From contig JAUMIR010000015.1 of NCBI GenBank assembly GCA_030847615.1, positions 9,317,501-9,381,500 of the forward strand: a stretch of 64,000 nt of DNA. The letters are read 5' to 3'. The DNA comes from Gambelia wislizenii (Eukaryota; Chordata; Lepidosauria; Squamata; Crotaphytidae). Both the position numbers and the translations under genes were made by a program. The notes beneath the pieces were generated by a model. That model was not told where the DNA came from. It did no database searches and saw only the letters and a program-made list of their open reading frames with translations. The number at the start of each line of letters is the position of its first letter. The first letter of the stretch is position 1. Shown here in pieces: positions 1 to 10,547 of this stretch.

Positions 1-735
1 TGAATATCAGGTAAGGATCCATCTGCCGTGCCATCTGATGTGTAAGTTGCCTCAGCCTCACAGTACTGATCCGGTGACGGTATTGCTAAATGCCTCTTTA
101 CTGAAGGTGGTGTTGGGGTGGTCTTTTTCATTTTGCCCTTCATTTTCTTTGGTTTAGGATCACAGGATGGGGAGCCTGACTCCTTGGGCTGTTTTCTCTC
201 CCAGGACCGTCCCCTCTCAGGGGATCTCTTATCCTCCCTTGTTTTGACCTACTTTGATGAAGGCTCTGTCACCATCTCCTGCTGCACAGACTCTGGTACC
301 TTGCCTGGCGGTACCGCTTTCCTCTTGCTCTTTGATGTCCTGGTATTGCTTGGGTGGGACTTAACAGTACCATTGTACCGAGCCCGAGTAGCCATCAGGG
401 TGAGTTTTGTGGTTCCTTTGGAGGAGAATGGTACCTCTGTGGAACTGTGTTTTCCAGGTTCCTTGGGCAGCTTAGGAGTGGTCCCTGATCCAGAGGCCTT
501 AACCAGGGACAATGCAGACAGGGCCTGGTTGTAGAGGAGGGCCTTGAGCCTTTTATCTCTATTTCTCTGGGCCTGGAGGGTGAAGACCTTACAGTCCCTA
601 CAGGTTTTAACATTGTGGAACTCTCTTAGGCATAGTAGGCATTCAAAATGACCATCAGACTTGGTCATTTTCCCCCCACACTGGGAGCAAGACTTAAAGA
701 AACCTGCACCTGAAATCTTTTTCTAAGGTAGGATT
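1..735 (-). mobile_element. DIRS-like retroelement ORF1 (gag-like) fragment
   Basis: On the minus strand a frame opens after a TAG near 724 and runs to a stop at 249. Its N-terminal part holds three closely spaced Cys pairs (SCSQC, then ECLLC, then TCRDC), a zinc-knuckle-like module, followed by a basic stretch (QAQRNRDKRLKAL) and a Ser/Thr/Lys/Pro-rich tail. This layout resembles ORF1 of vertebrate DIRS-type elements. A Gypsy-type gag is the alternative. Sequence below 249 continues in other frames, so the copy is frameshifted and runs off the window edge. The element is not host-coding. A separate DIRS-type fragment lies on the same strand at 29.2-30.7 kb. Confidence 0.5.
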
Positions 736-1131
736 CACAAAGGGAAAGTACAGTAGTGTATTCAGAAGAGAGTCCAGAGTCCAAAAATGAGTTTATCCAG
801 TCCAAAGGAGTCAAATCCAAAACAGCAAGCAAAGAAGAGTCAAAATCCAGTCCAAAGGTCAGTAACAGAGTAAAAGGAGTCAAAATACAACAATGGAAGC
901 CTGAGGTTTCCTTCAGTGTTCCTTCAGTAAAGAGGTGGGGGCTTATATGGCCCATGGGTGAGGGGGGTGGAGCTACCATCCAAAAGTTTGAATTGAGGTT
1001 TCTAGAAGTTTCCGAAGTGCTCTGTGCAGGCACAGGATTAACTCATTGTGTGCATTCCCAGAGACCACAAAGAAGCACTTTCTTTTCCAGCAAGCTTTTA
1101 GAAAATGATTTTAACAGAAAATGGCTTTTAT
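736..1131. other. Probable non-coding terminal part of the neighbouring retroelement
   Basis: The stretch carries several reiterations of an AGTCCAAA-type word (for example 769-783, 798-815 and 840-860), which is typical of a reiterated untranslated or terminal region. No credible coding frame is present. Assignment to the flanking DIRS-like copy is inference from adjacency. Confidence 0.3.
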
Positions 1132-1352
1132 GGCGCCAATGTGGTGTAATGGTTTGAGCTTTGGGCTATGACTCTGGAGACCAGGGTTCAGATCTCTACT
1201 CTGCCTTAAAAACCTACTGGGATAAGTCACACTCTTTCAGCCTCATAGGAAGGCAAACCCCCTCTAAACAAATCTTCCCAAGAAAACCCTGTGATAGAGT
1301 CACCTTAGGGTCATCATAAGTCATAAACAACTTGAGGACATAGAACAACTGT
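1132..1352 (+). mobile_element. tRNA-derived SINE
   Basis: A tRNA-like head carries an A-box-like GTGTAATGGTTTGAG and a B-box-like AGGGTTCAGATCTC. It is followed by the usual lizard SINE body: cAAGTCACACTCT-type segment, GGCAAACCCCCTCT, CAAGAAAACCC, then a GGGTCATCATAAGTC-type 3' end. Sister copies lie at 33182-33402 (plus) and, truncated or reversed, at 1431-1545 and 10548-10712. Confidence 0.75.
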
Positions 1353-1430
1353 TTTTAATCTGCTTTGAAGTGAAATTTTAATTGATTTTATTTCTGTTAT
1401 TTAATATGGTTTTAATCTTGATTTTGTAGG

Positions 1431-1545
1431 CTGAGAGAGTGTGACTGCCCAAAGTCTCCCTCTGGGTTTCAATGGCTGAATGAAGATCCACACACCAGTC
1501 TTCAGGAGTCCTTATCCAACACTGAGACAACAACACTTTGCTGAT
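1431..1545 (-). mobile_element. tRNA-derived SINE, 5' part, reversed
   Basis: Reading the minus strand gives the head of the same SINE as at 1132-1352: the A-box-like start, the 'ACTGGTGTGTGGATC' B-box region in degenerate form, then the segment before the AGTCACAC motif. The 3' half is missing. Confidence 0.6.
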
Positions 1546-1904
1546 ATCACTCCCTGTACCAGAAATACCCTATACCCCAAATCCCAAGATTCCAGAGGAT
1601 GGAACTATGGCAATTAGTATGCAATCATAGTGAAAGGTCCCCTGGCTACTCCCCAAGGATTTCCTTCCTTTAAAAAATGTATTAGGCCTCAGAATGAGGT
1701 AAACAGAGATTTGGAACTTGCTAATCCTGTTAGGGGAAGGTATTGTTTAAACAGGTTCCTCCAGTAGAGAAAACAGCATCCTAATGTAGGAATGTAGAAG
1801 GCCTTTTATTGAATGAGACCAATGGTCCCAACTGCTCCATATTGTCTTTGATAGAGAGTACTTGCACAGAGTGGATGGCTATAATGATTGAGGAGCAATT
1901 ATGT
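1546..1904. other. Intergenic, nothing recognised
   Basis: No coding frame with supporting features, no TATA plus donor arrangement and no repeat that I recognise is visible. Confidence 0.4.
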
Positions 1905-2353
1905 AAATATGAATGGGAAGTAAAAATGAAAAGCACAGATATAGAATAGGTGACATCTGGCTTGATGGCAGTACATGTAAAAGGGATCTAGGTGTCTTAG
2001 TGGACCATAATCTGAACATGAGTCAGCAGTGTGGTGCAGCTGTTAAAACAACCAATGTGATTCTAGGCTGCATCAATATGAGTATATATAGTGTCTAGAT
2101 CAAGGGAAGTAATAGTGCCACTCTATTCTGCCTTTTCCAGAGCTCACCTGGAATACTGCATCCAGTTCTGGGCACCACAATTCAAGAAGGATATTGATAA
2201 GCTGGAACAGTTCCAGAGGAGGGCGACCAGGATGGTGAGGGCCTGGAAGCCATTATGCCCTATGAGGAGTGGCTTAGGGAGCTGGGTATGTTTATCTTGG
2301 AGAAGAGAAGGTTAAGAGGGGGCATGAGAGCTATGTTTAAATATCTGAAGGGA
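1905..2353 (+). mobile_element. CR1 LINE, ORF2 end, 5' segment of a split copy
   Basis: The degenerate frame includes the CR1 C-terminal words CKRDLGVLVDH, NVILGCIN and [15 protein letters not shown]. The copy stops after 'gaaggga' at 2353 exactly where a Helitron-like insertion begins, and resumes at 6497. Frameshifts show that it is dead. Confidence 0.85.
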
Positions 2354-2639
2354 TCTATATATATAATTCTCTTGGGTATGTTGCCATTCCAAGAGTGCTG
2401 ATTGGCCACTTGGGAAACATACTCAACCAACTGTAGTGCTCTGTTGCCTAGCCAATCAGCAGTTGAGGATGTTTTTTCAGCACCACCTCCTTGGCCTGCA
2501 GCCACATGTTTACCTGTTCAGCTGCAATAACAAAATACTCAGTCAGCTCCCCTAGCTGTCTTAATATGCATGCATGGGGAAAAAATAATGCTGCTTTCTA
2601 GGTGTCCCCGACACTCTTCTTTCTTCTTTTCCCTCCTGT

Positions 2640-2786
2640 CCTACCTTTCTGTGCTGCCTGGGGCCTTTTTTGTGCAGGCTGGGACCTGGGGCCTTTTTTT
2701 GTGCTGCCTGGGGCCTAGGGCCTTTTTGTGCAGGCTGGGACCTGGGCCTTTCTGTACTGCCTGGGGCATTTTGACTTTCTGTGGTG
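2640..2786. repeat. CTGCCTGGGG minisatellite, left part
   Basis: About three copies of a roughly 50-base unit built on GTGCTGCCTGGGGCCTTTTT. The array is cut by the CR1 insertion at 2787 and continues at 4784. Confidence 0.75.
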
Positions 2787-3424
2787 TCATAGAATCATAG
2801 AATTGTAGAGTTTGAAGAGACCACAAGCGCCATCCAGTCACGATCAAAGCATCCCTGGAAGATGGCAATCCAGCCTCTGTTTAAAGACCTCCAAGGAAGG
2901 AGACCCCATCACGCTCTGAGGGAGTGTGTTCAACTGCCAAACAGCTCTTACTATCAGAAAGTTCTTCCTAATGTTGAGGTGGAATCTCTGATCCTGGAGC
3001 TTGCATCCATTGCTCTGTGTTCTAGTCTCTGGAGCAGCAGAAAAACAAGCTTGGTTCATCCTCCATGTGACACCCCTTCAATTACTTAAACAGCACTATC
3101 GTATCACCCCTTAACCATCTTTTTCCCAGGCTAAATATACCCAGCTCCCTAAGTCTTTCCTCATCAGGCATGGTTTCCAGACCTTTCACCATTTTAGTCA
3201 CCCTCCTCTGGACATGCTCCAATTTGTCAATATCCTTTTTGAATTGTGGTGCCCAGAACTGGACACAGTATTCTAGGTGAGGCCTGACCAAGGTAGAATA
3301 GAGTGGCACAATTACTTCCCTTGATCTAGACACTATACTTCTATTGACGCAGCCCAAAATCGCATTGGCCTTTTTAGCTGCCGCATCACACTGTTGACTC
3401 ATGTTCAACTTGTGGTCTACTAGG
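2787..3424 (-). mobile_element. CR1 LINE, 3' segment of a split copy
   Basis: Reversed CR1 3' end begins at 2787 with the terminal ATAGAATCATAG octamers, followed by the 3' UTR and the end of ORF2 ([17 protein letters not shown] in the minus frame). A TIR element interrupts it at 3425 and it continues at 4388-4783. The insertion into the minisatellite produced a likely GTGTC target duplication (about 2782 and 4784). Confidence 0.9.
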
Positions 3425-4387
3425 GGCTTGGTTACACGGTGAAAAAAAAACATGAAGAATTCACCAAGATTCCTAATTGTTTACATGCATTGCGGCACAA
3501 AGTCACCTCTTTCAAAAGGAGGGGGGTACAAAAACCCATTAGTAATGCAATAAAGGATTTCGGGACTTTTCCCGACTTTTTTGAAAAGTAGCGCATTTTC
3601 GATAGTCTGAACAAGCATTACACTACGTGCTGTGTGAATTACCAGCAATCTTTCGGATACATTCACAGCAGAGCTTTGCCATGATTGGTTGAACTCACCA
3701 GGGAGGGGGATGGACAAGGAGGGGATTGAGGAAAGATCCATGTTGTTTCCTGCCTTGTGTGAGTGTGTGTCTTTCCTTCTCTCCCTTCCGCCTTGCTACT
3801 TTCAGTCTCTCTGTGTGTGAATGATCTAGTCTTCCCTTCTGAGATCGCATCCCTTCACTTCTCCTTGTGCTTATCCACGAAAAAGACTGGATTTTTAGCC
3901 TTCTGTGTGTGTGTGTGTGTCTTTCCTTCTCTCCCTCCCGCCTTGCTACTTTCCGTCTGTATGTGTGTGTGTGAATGGTTCATCTCCTCTCCTGCGATCA
4001 TGTCTCTTCCCTTCTCCCTGTCTTGTGCTTAGCCGTGAAAAAGACTGGATTTTTAGCCGTGTGTGTGTGTGTGTCTTTCCTTCTCTCCCTCCCTCCATGC
4101 TATCTTGTGCCCAGCTGCTACAATCTGAAGAATTAAGCAAGCCTTTTCCAGTCTCTCTTGTGTGTGTGTGTGTGAATGTTCATCTCAGGCATTCCTGTGG
4201 TAATCAGAGGATGTGCTTGGGAGGCCGCACCCTGTCTCAGTCTGTGTGTGAATATCAAAGCGAAACACAGCTGAAAACAAAACCGATAGATCAATTAAGC
4301 CATATATCATCTGAACGATGCACTACAGCTGCGAAACAGCGATAAAGCGCAAATTACCGCAATAAAAACTGTTGTGTAACTGAAGCC
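3425..4387. mobile_element. TIR-bounded non-autonomous DNA element inside CR1
   Basis: The insertion interrupts CR1 sequence between 'ctactagg' and 'actcctagatccc'. Its ends are GGCTTGGTTACAC and the reverse complement GGCTTCAGTTACAC, flanked by TAGG at 3421-3424 and 4388-4391. It is 963 bp long with no transposase frame. The superfamily cannot be named from these ends alone. Confidence 0.7.
3757..4172. repeat. Three-copy tandem repeat, about 150-bp unit
   Basis: Each unit starts with a short (GT)n run, then CTTTCCTTCTCTCCCTCC, a second (GT)n run and a segment ending GAAAAAGACTGGATTTTTAGCC. Copies begin near 3757, 3905 and 4059; the third is partial. The array lies inside the TIR element. 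Open frames here come from pyrimidine-rich repeat sequence. Confidence 0.75.
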
Positions 4388-4783
4388 TAGGACTCCTAGA
4401 TCCCTTTTGCACGTAGTCTCATTCAGCCAGGTCTCCCCCATCCTATATCTATGCATTTCATTTTTTTCGCCCAAGTGAAGTACCTTACATTTCTCTGTAT
4501 TGAATTTCATTTTGTTAGCTTTGGCCCAGCTCTCCAGTTTATCCAGGTCATTTTGAATTTTGATCATGTCCTCCAGGGTATTAGCTACTCCTCCTAATTT
4601 GGTGTCATCTGCAAATTTGATAAGTATGCCCCTAATTCCCTCATCCAAGTCATTGATAAAGATGTTGAATAGCACTGGGCCCAGGACAGAACCCTGTGGC
4701 ACCCACTGGTCACATCTTTCCAAGTCAAAGAAGAGCCAATGCTGAGTACCCTTTGGGTTCGGCCGGTCAACCACTTAGTGTCT
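4388..4783 (-). mobile_element. CR1 LINE, reverse transcriptase segment of the split copy
   Basis: The minus frame reads CR1 reverse transcriptase: [19 protein letters not shown], then the catalytic-region FADDTKLGG, then KLESWAKANKMKFN. The copy is 5'-truncated near 4783. Joined conceptually with 2787-3424 it forms one element. Confidence 0.9.
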
Positions 4784-5125
4784 GGGGATTTTCTGTGCTC
4801 CATGAGGCCTGGGGGCATTCTCTGCTCCCTGGGGCATTTCTGTGCTGCCTTAGGTTTGGGGCCTTTCTGTGCTGCCTTGGGTCTGGGCCCTTTCTGTGAT
4901 GTCTGGGGTCTGGGACATTTCTGTGTGGTTTGGGGCGTGGGGCCTTCCTCTGCTACCTGGGACCTTTCTGTGCAGCCCAGGGCCTTTCTCTGCTACCTGG
5001 GGTCTGGGACATTTTGCATTTCTGTGCTGCTTGGGTCCTGGGGCTTTTCTGTGCTGCTCGGGCCTTTCTCTGGTGCCTGGGGCCTTAGGTCTTTTGGTGC
5101 TTCCTGGTCCCTTGGAACTCTTGGG
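4784..5125. repeat. CTGCCTGGGG minisatellite, right part
   Basis: About ten degenerate short units of the type TTTCTGTGCTGCCTTGGG..CTGGG continue the array seen at 2640-2786. The 183-codon frame over it is an artefact of a stop-poor repeat. Confidence 0.75.
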
Positions 5126-5239
5126 CTTCTTGGGCCCTGGGTGCCATCTGTAGCTGCACCCTGTGCCTTCTGTGTTGTCTGTAGCCGTTCCTTCCTCTTA
5201 GGCCTTGGGGTGGAAACATGTGGAGAACTTCAAGCCCTT

Positions 5240-5820
5240 TCTAAACATGGCAGTGAGTGTAGTATGGGGGTGTATGTAGTGTGTGTTTAGTGTAGGGTGT
5301 GTGTGTAGCATGGGGTGTTTGTATGTTTGTGTGATTGCATTGTGGTAGCAAGGGGCTCTTGCATCCTGGCATGCATGGTGTGTGTGTGTATTGTGGTGTG
5401 TGTATGCACAGTTGCATGCCGGTGGCAGAGGGGCTTTTACATCCTGCTCCACATAGTGTGTGTGTGTGTGTACCATGGTGTGAGTATGTGTTTAGTGTGG
5501 TGCTTGTGTGTGTGTGTGTGATTCAATGGCAGTGGTGGCAGAGCTCTCATGTCCTGGTGCATGTGGTGTGTGTGTATGCATGGTTGCATGGTGGCAGCAG
5601 AGGGGCTCTCATGTCCTGGCACACATGGTGTTTGTGTGTAGTTTTGTGTGTGTGTATGTGTGTGTATTGCATGGTATGTGTGCATGTACATGCAGTTGCA
5701 TTGTAATGGTGGGGCTCTTGCTTCCTGGCATGTGTGGTGTGTGTGTTTCTAGCATTGTGTGTGTGTCTATGTGTATGTGTGTATGTGCAGTTGCATGGTG
5801 GTGGCGAAGGGGCTCTCGGC
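5240..5820. repeat. GT-rich minisatellite, about 80-115-bp unit
   Basis: Five to six units share the order GCAGTTGCATGGTGGTGGC, AGAGGGGCTCTCATGTCCTGG, then a variable (GT)n tract. Unit anchors lie near 5348, 5427, 5537, 5599, 5711 and 5807. It forms the 3' portion of the first Helitron-like element. Confidence 0.75.
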
Positions 5821-5994
5821 ATGAAATTAGCCATCATAGTTGATTTGGAATATTATATATTAAGGCATCAAATGATCATACTCTTGACATGTTACCTAAG
5901 TGGTCAATCAGCAGAATGGGAATGGAAACATAGAATCATAGTGAAGTGTTTTATATATGCAGATAATGGTGTATGTTACACCGAGTATAGCTAG

Positions 5995-6496
5995 TATATA
6001 TATATATAATGCTTGGGTATGTTTCCTTTCCCAGTGTGCTGATTGGCCACATAGGAATCCTACCCAACCAATCTGCTCCCTCCTCTCACTCCCTCAGCCA
6101 CTCACCACCCACATGTAAAACAATGCAATATTTTTTTCCTAAAATAATAGTGTGTAGCTGAACTGTGTGAAAAACCACATGTAAAACACTAAAATATACC
6201 CCCCAATAATATGAGGAGGAACTTTTTGACAGTAACAGCTGTTCGGCAGTGGAACGCACTCCCTCGGAGCGTGGTGGGGTCTCCTTCCTTGGAGGTCTTT
6301 AAACAGAGGCTGGATGGCCATCTGTCGGGAATGCTTTGATCAAGATTTCCTGAGTGGCAGGGGGGGTGGACTGGATGGCCCTCATGGTCTCTTCCAACTC
6401 TGCAATTCTATGATTCTATGATTAATAGCATGTATCTGAACTGTGTGAACCTTTCAAATTTACTATAACTGTATATGTTACGCTGGGTACAGCTAG
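5995..6496 (+). mobile_element. Helitron-like element, second of a head-to-tail pair
   Basis: It starts in a TATATATA run directly after the CTAG of the first element, repeats the same 5' motif (GCTTGGGTATGTTTCC, GATTGGCCAC) and ends CTAG at 6493-6496 before a T. The pre-terminal hairpin is degenerate. A CR1 3' fragment (6205-6425) sits inside it. Directly after 6496 the interrupted host CR1 resumes. Confidence 0.6.
6205..6425 (+). mobile_element. CR1 3' end fragment
   Basis: CR1 sequence from AGGAGGAACTTTTTGACAG through GGTCTTTAAACAGAGGCTGG to terminal TTCTATGATTCTATGATT. It is flanked by two related copies of a TGTGTA(G/T)CTGAACTGTGTGAA segment (6150s and 6429-6450). Confidence 0.85.
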
Positions 6497-6640
6497 TTTC
6501 ATATATTTCATGAGGATGGAGCAAGATGGATGGTCATCTGTTGGGAATACTTTGATTGTGTATTCCTCATGGCAGGGGTTTGGACTGGATGGCCCTTGTG
6601 GTCTCTTCCAACTCTATGATTCTATGATTCTGTGTCAATG
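6497..6640 (+). mobile_element. CR1 3' segment, continuation of the 1905 copy
   Basis: It resumes with 'tcatatatttcatgagg', the sequence that follows 'gaaggga' in the intact sister copy at 8925-8955, and ends with the terminal ATGATTCTATGATTC octamers. The copy has an internal deletion after the start. Confidence 0.85.
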
Positions 6641-7083
6641 GCTATGGAAAACAAACTATAGAGAAAGAAAACAAACTCCAAAAACAGTGAAATGTTTATT
6701 AGCCAACCAAATGCAGAACACAGGATGCAAGCTTTTGAAGCTCTTCTGGCTTCTTCATCAGGCAAAAAATATTAAAAGAAAGAAAGAAATGTCAGTCTTG
6801 CTGTTTCAGATGCTACTTGTGTTGTTTGGGTCTCATATAGGGAGAAGCCGCTCCTATTTCCTGGACATGTGGAGTTGAGACAAAAGACAGTAAAATTTAA
6901 ATCTTTTTTGTAGCAGTGAGTAACTTCTCTGGCAACCAGCATGTCACTGCCCCTTTGTAAAGCAAAGAGCTCATTTGTTTAAGCAGAATTGATTGGATTT
7001 TTCAAGAAGTCTCAGTAGTGCTGCATCTGTAAACAATCTTTAGGTGCAGTATAGGTAAAACTAGGCAAAGCACAAAAATCAGT
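6641..7083. other. Old repeat tail and unassigned sequence
   Basis: 6680-6765 read on the minus strand gives 'GATGAAGAAGCCAGAAGAGC' followed by an AATAAA-containing tail, the type of 3' terminus often seen at retroelement ends in lizard genomes. The rest has nothing recognisable. Confidence 0.35.
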
Positions 7084-7700
7084 GTGTATAGAGCCATTGT
7101 ATTGTCTATCCTCCTTTATGGATCTGAAACATGGGTCACCTATCGCCACCACTTACGACTCCTCGAATGCTTTCATCAGCGCTGTCTACGCACAATCCTA
7201 AATATACACTGGACTGACTATGTGACGAATGTCCTTGAGCAAGCAGGGATCACCAGTATTGAGGCCATAATATTGAGAACACAGCTGCGCTGGGCAGGGC
7301 ACGTTTCTAGGATGGAGGACCATCGCCTCCCAAAAATACTACTCTACGGTGAACTCACCACGGGTCAGCGTAAGAGGGGCGCTCTAAAAAAGTGATACAA
7401 AGACTCCCTGAAACAACATCTCAGGCTCAGCCAAATTGATCACCAACAGTGGTCTGCCCTGGCCTCACATCGGGAGGCATGGAGACGCACTATCCACAAT
7501 GCTGCAGCCTTATTTGAGAACTCACGCCGAACAAGTCTTGAAGAGAAATGACAATGCAGAAAGAATCACAACCCAAAAACATCACCCAAGAGACCTTCTG
7601 CTGTGCTTTCTGCAACCGGACTTGTTTATTTCAGATTGGCCTTTTTAGTCATCAGCGCACTTGCAGAAAGTGCGGGATGAGTCCTTCCTGAATCTTTGTT
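7084..7700 (+). pseudogene. Non-LTR retrotransposon ORF C-terminal remnant
   Basis: The frame contains LYGSETWVTYRHHLRLLECF and RWAGHVSRMEDHRLPK, the conserved segment after the reverse transcriptase in several non-LTR clades. A TGA at 7393 separates GALKK from YKDSLKQHL, so it is dead. In another frame about 7599-7692 encodes a C2H2-like finger, FCNRTCLFQIGLFSHQRTC, typical of the extreme C-terminus. The clade is uncertain. Not a host gene. Confidence 0.75.
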
Positions 7701-7740
7701 TGCGAAGAAAAACCAGAGAGAGAGAGAGATAGTCTGAAAG

Positions 7741-8435
7741 AGAAATCTTACCATTGTTGGAGGCAGAAACCTCAGAAAATTAGTCTCAGGTCATATTTCC
7801 CTCTTGTTTAGGATTCCTCTTGTTGTGGAAAAATGAGGTGATTGACAAAGTAGTTCTATTAAGGAGACATGTGCTAACCCCAAAGAAGTTCCTCCCTCCT
7901 CTTTTTGGATCACTGTGACCTACTAGACCTCTTTGAAGTGTCCAATATTTCCAAATATGAGATATTACAGGTTGGGGGCTGGCATATTTTTAACTCATTT
8001 TGTGCCTTGAAGGTGTGTTTTAGCAGCAACAATGGCTAAATGAAACAAAGGAGAATGAGACTCCACTGATTGTCTTAGATGGCTGGGAGATAGGAATTGA
8101 TGGGTTATTGGCCATCTCGCATTGAAGGATAGGAGCAGGTTCTGAGGAATGTTTCCTGGGGTTTTGGGTTGTGTAGGTCACTCAATTGTTTGGTTGGATT
8201 ACTCATTGTGGAGGCGCCCAAGAAGGGGTTAGCACATGTCTCCTTAATGGTTTTGTTTACTAGGCGCTTTCATATGATCTTAGGCTGAGCTGGTTTGCTA
8301 AAAACTTTTTTAAGACACCTTCCCAGGTAATTCTGACCTTTACCTGACCTCTTTTTGGAATACCCCAGCTGACTAGACACCTTAAAAGTGTCCAATATTT
8401 CCAATTATGAGATATTACAGGGTGGGGGTAGTAGG
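7741..8435. repeat. Unclassified dispersed repeat with internal inverted and direct copies
   Basis: TGTCCAATATTTCCAA with GAGATATTACAGG occurs twice (about 7939-7972 and 8389-8421). A perfect 24-base inverted repeat spans 7858-7881 and 8225-8248. A related copy in the opposite orientation lies at 49240-49640. No coding content is seen. Confidence 0.6.
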
Positions 8436-8439
8436 GCAT

Positions 8440-9226
8440 GGTAACAACAGATTAGAAAGCTGGGCCAAAACTAATAAAATGAATTTCAAGAATGAGACAT
8501 GAAGGATACTACACTTGGACAGAAAAAAGGAAATGCACAGATATAGGATGGGTGACACATGGCTTGATGGCAGTACATGAGAAAGGGATCTAGGAGTCTT
8601 AGTGGTCCACAAACTGAACATGAGTCAGCAGTGTGATGCGGCAGCTTAAAAAGTCAATGCAATTCTAGGCTGCATTAATAGGAGTATAGTGTCTAGATCA
8701 AGGGAAGCAATAGTGCCACTCTGTTCTGCTTTAATAAGACCTCACCTGGAATACCGTGTTCAGTTCTGGCACCAAAATTCAGGAAGGATATTGAGAAGCT
8801 GGAATGTGTCCAGAGGAGGGCAATTAGGATGGTGGGAGGTCTGGAAGCCATAACCTATGAGGAGAGGCTTAGGAAGCTGGGTATGTTTAGCCAGAGAAAG
8901 TTAAGGGGACATGATAGCCATGTTTTTGAAGGGATGTCATATATTTCATGAGGATAGAGCAAGCTTGCTTTCTGTGGCTCCAGAGACTAGGACATGGAAC
9001 AATGGATTCAAACTACAGGAAAAGAGATTCCACCTAAACCTTAGGAAGAACTTCCTGACAGTAAGAGCTGTTCGGAAGTGGAATGCAATGTCTTGGAGTG
9101 TGGTGGAGTCTCCTTTGTAAGTTTTTAAACAGAGGCTGGATGGCCTTCTGTCAGGAATGCTTTGACTGTGTATTCCTGGATGGCCCTGGAGGTCTCTTCC
9201 AATTCTATGATTCTATGATTTGGTGT
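8440..9226 (+). mobile_element. CR1 LINE 3' portion
   Basis: From KLGQN-type ORF2 end (NRLESWAKTNKMNF region, frameshifted) through the 3' UTR to terminal ATTCTATGATTCTATGATT. Several frame breaks. Confidence 0.9.
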
Positions 9227-9337
9227 GTATGTTTGATTGTGGTACTGGTTGTCATTCAGCTTATGTCTTGACAATTTGATTATTCTGCTTAAGAGATTCA
9301 GTACTATCTCACACATCTCCCAAGAGTATTAAATGTA

Positions 9338-9567
9338 CAGTTGTCCCTTCATATTTGCTGGGCTTTTGTTCCATGACCTCCTGTGGATACCAAAATCCGT
9401 GAATACTCACATCCCATTATATGCAATGGTCTAGCAAAATGGTGTCCCTTATATAAGATAGCAAAATCAAGGTTTGCTTTTTGGATTATTATTTCTTTAA
9501 GAATATTTTCAAGCCGTGAATACTTAAATCCGTGGATACCAAATCCGTGGATATGGAGAGACAAATG
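9338..9567. mobile_element. Tigger/mariner-type MITE
   Basis: A 230-bp element with ends CAGTTGTCCCTTCATATTTG and, reversed, CATTTGTCTCTCCATATCC, flanked by TA on both sides (9336-9337, 9568-9569). The ends resemble the CAGTTGGCCCTCCGTATCC-type termini of pogo/Tigger elements. Relatives lie at 17371-17596 and 54591-54736. Confidence 0.75.
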
Positions 9568-10547
9568 TAAATGTCTGTCTGAAGGATTAGCAACAGCAAC
9601 CATAATAATTGTATTTCTTGTTTCTTAGCTCCTCCTTCTTCTTCCCCAATTCTGTAGTGTACACCTTAGCTTACAGGTCATCATGTAGGAATTGTATACT
9701 TTTCCCCTTTGGTTCTTACAGGACCAAGAAATCTTTACTACACACATACACAGAAGCTCTGTCAGAAGTGATGGTTGAAAATTGGTATAATTAATTTGGG
9801 GAAGGAAGGGTTAATGGGAAACAGTCTTTAGATAGCGGAAGGGATCTTTAATTTCTCCCCTCCCATTCTAAGATCAAGAATGTTGAGAACTGATGATCCT
9901 CTGGCGCTCAGCAAATAACAACTGACAGATCTTTTTGCCTGTCCTTACCTCTATGCTATCATGACAAAATAACCAGTTATTCTTGGGACATTAACATCCT
10001 AATTTCTGTGACATTATAGACTCCGTTATTACACTAGTTTTATGAAAAGCAAAGGAACACATGCCGACCATAAGGGGAAAAAATCCAAAACTCTCTATTA
10101 GTTTAATACTTTTATTAAGGTAACAGAAACACATACAAAGTTTTGGAAATCTCAAATTGTTATAAAGAATAGATGGAGATTCTGACTTGAACTTGAAATC
10201 ACAGAGTCTACATGGTGTTCTGAGGTGGAGTGAGGAGTGTAAATATTATTTGATATATTCTACATACTCAGTTGGCTGACTCCATGGAGGAGTTGATGGA
10301 TTATGGGAAGAAGCCACCTAAATCAATGGAGGAAAAGTGTCTATTTCCTTCCTTTAGAGTAACTTTAAGAAGTGAAGCAGAGAAAGGATCTGTCCTTTAG
10401 GTAAGAAGCAAGTGGAAAGGTTCTGGTGTATTCAGATGAATTCCTCAAGATGAATATCCGGAAGATGATGTGGAACATGGTGGTGATGTGAATTCCAGAT
10501 TCAGGCAGGTGGCTGATTCACATTTACACTCCATGTTCCTCCTTTGT
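9568..10547. other. Intergenic, nothing coding recognised
   Basis: An AATAAA lies on the minus strand at 10116-10111, but no gene that needs it could be supported. Short frames here lack promoter or splice support. Confidence 0.4.

Larger units (their letters stand above)
2354..5994 (+). mobile_element. Helitron-like non-autonomous element, first of a head-to-tail pair
   Basis: The element begins TCTATATATATAA right after an A and ends CTAG at 5991-5994 before a T, the A|T insertion context known for Helitrons. Upstream of the CTAG is a perfect short hairpin, GGTGTA-TGT-TACACC (about 5969-5983). The 5' 200 bases (cTTGGGTATG..GATTGGCCAC) are repeated at the start of the next element. No Rep/helicase frame is present, so it is non-autonomous. 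Its interior carries two minisatellites (2640-2786 with 4784-5125, and 5240-5820) and a nested CR1. Confidence 0.65.

Noticed and set aside
4739..5837. Overlapping 80-180-codon frames
   Set aside because: They lie in CTGCCTGGGG and GT-rich minisatellites.
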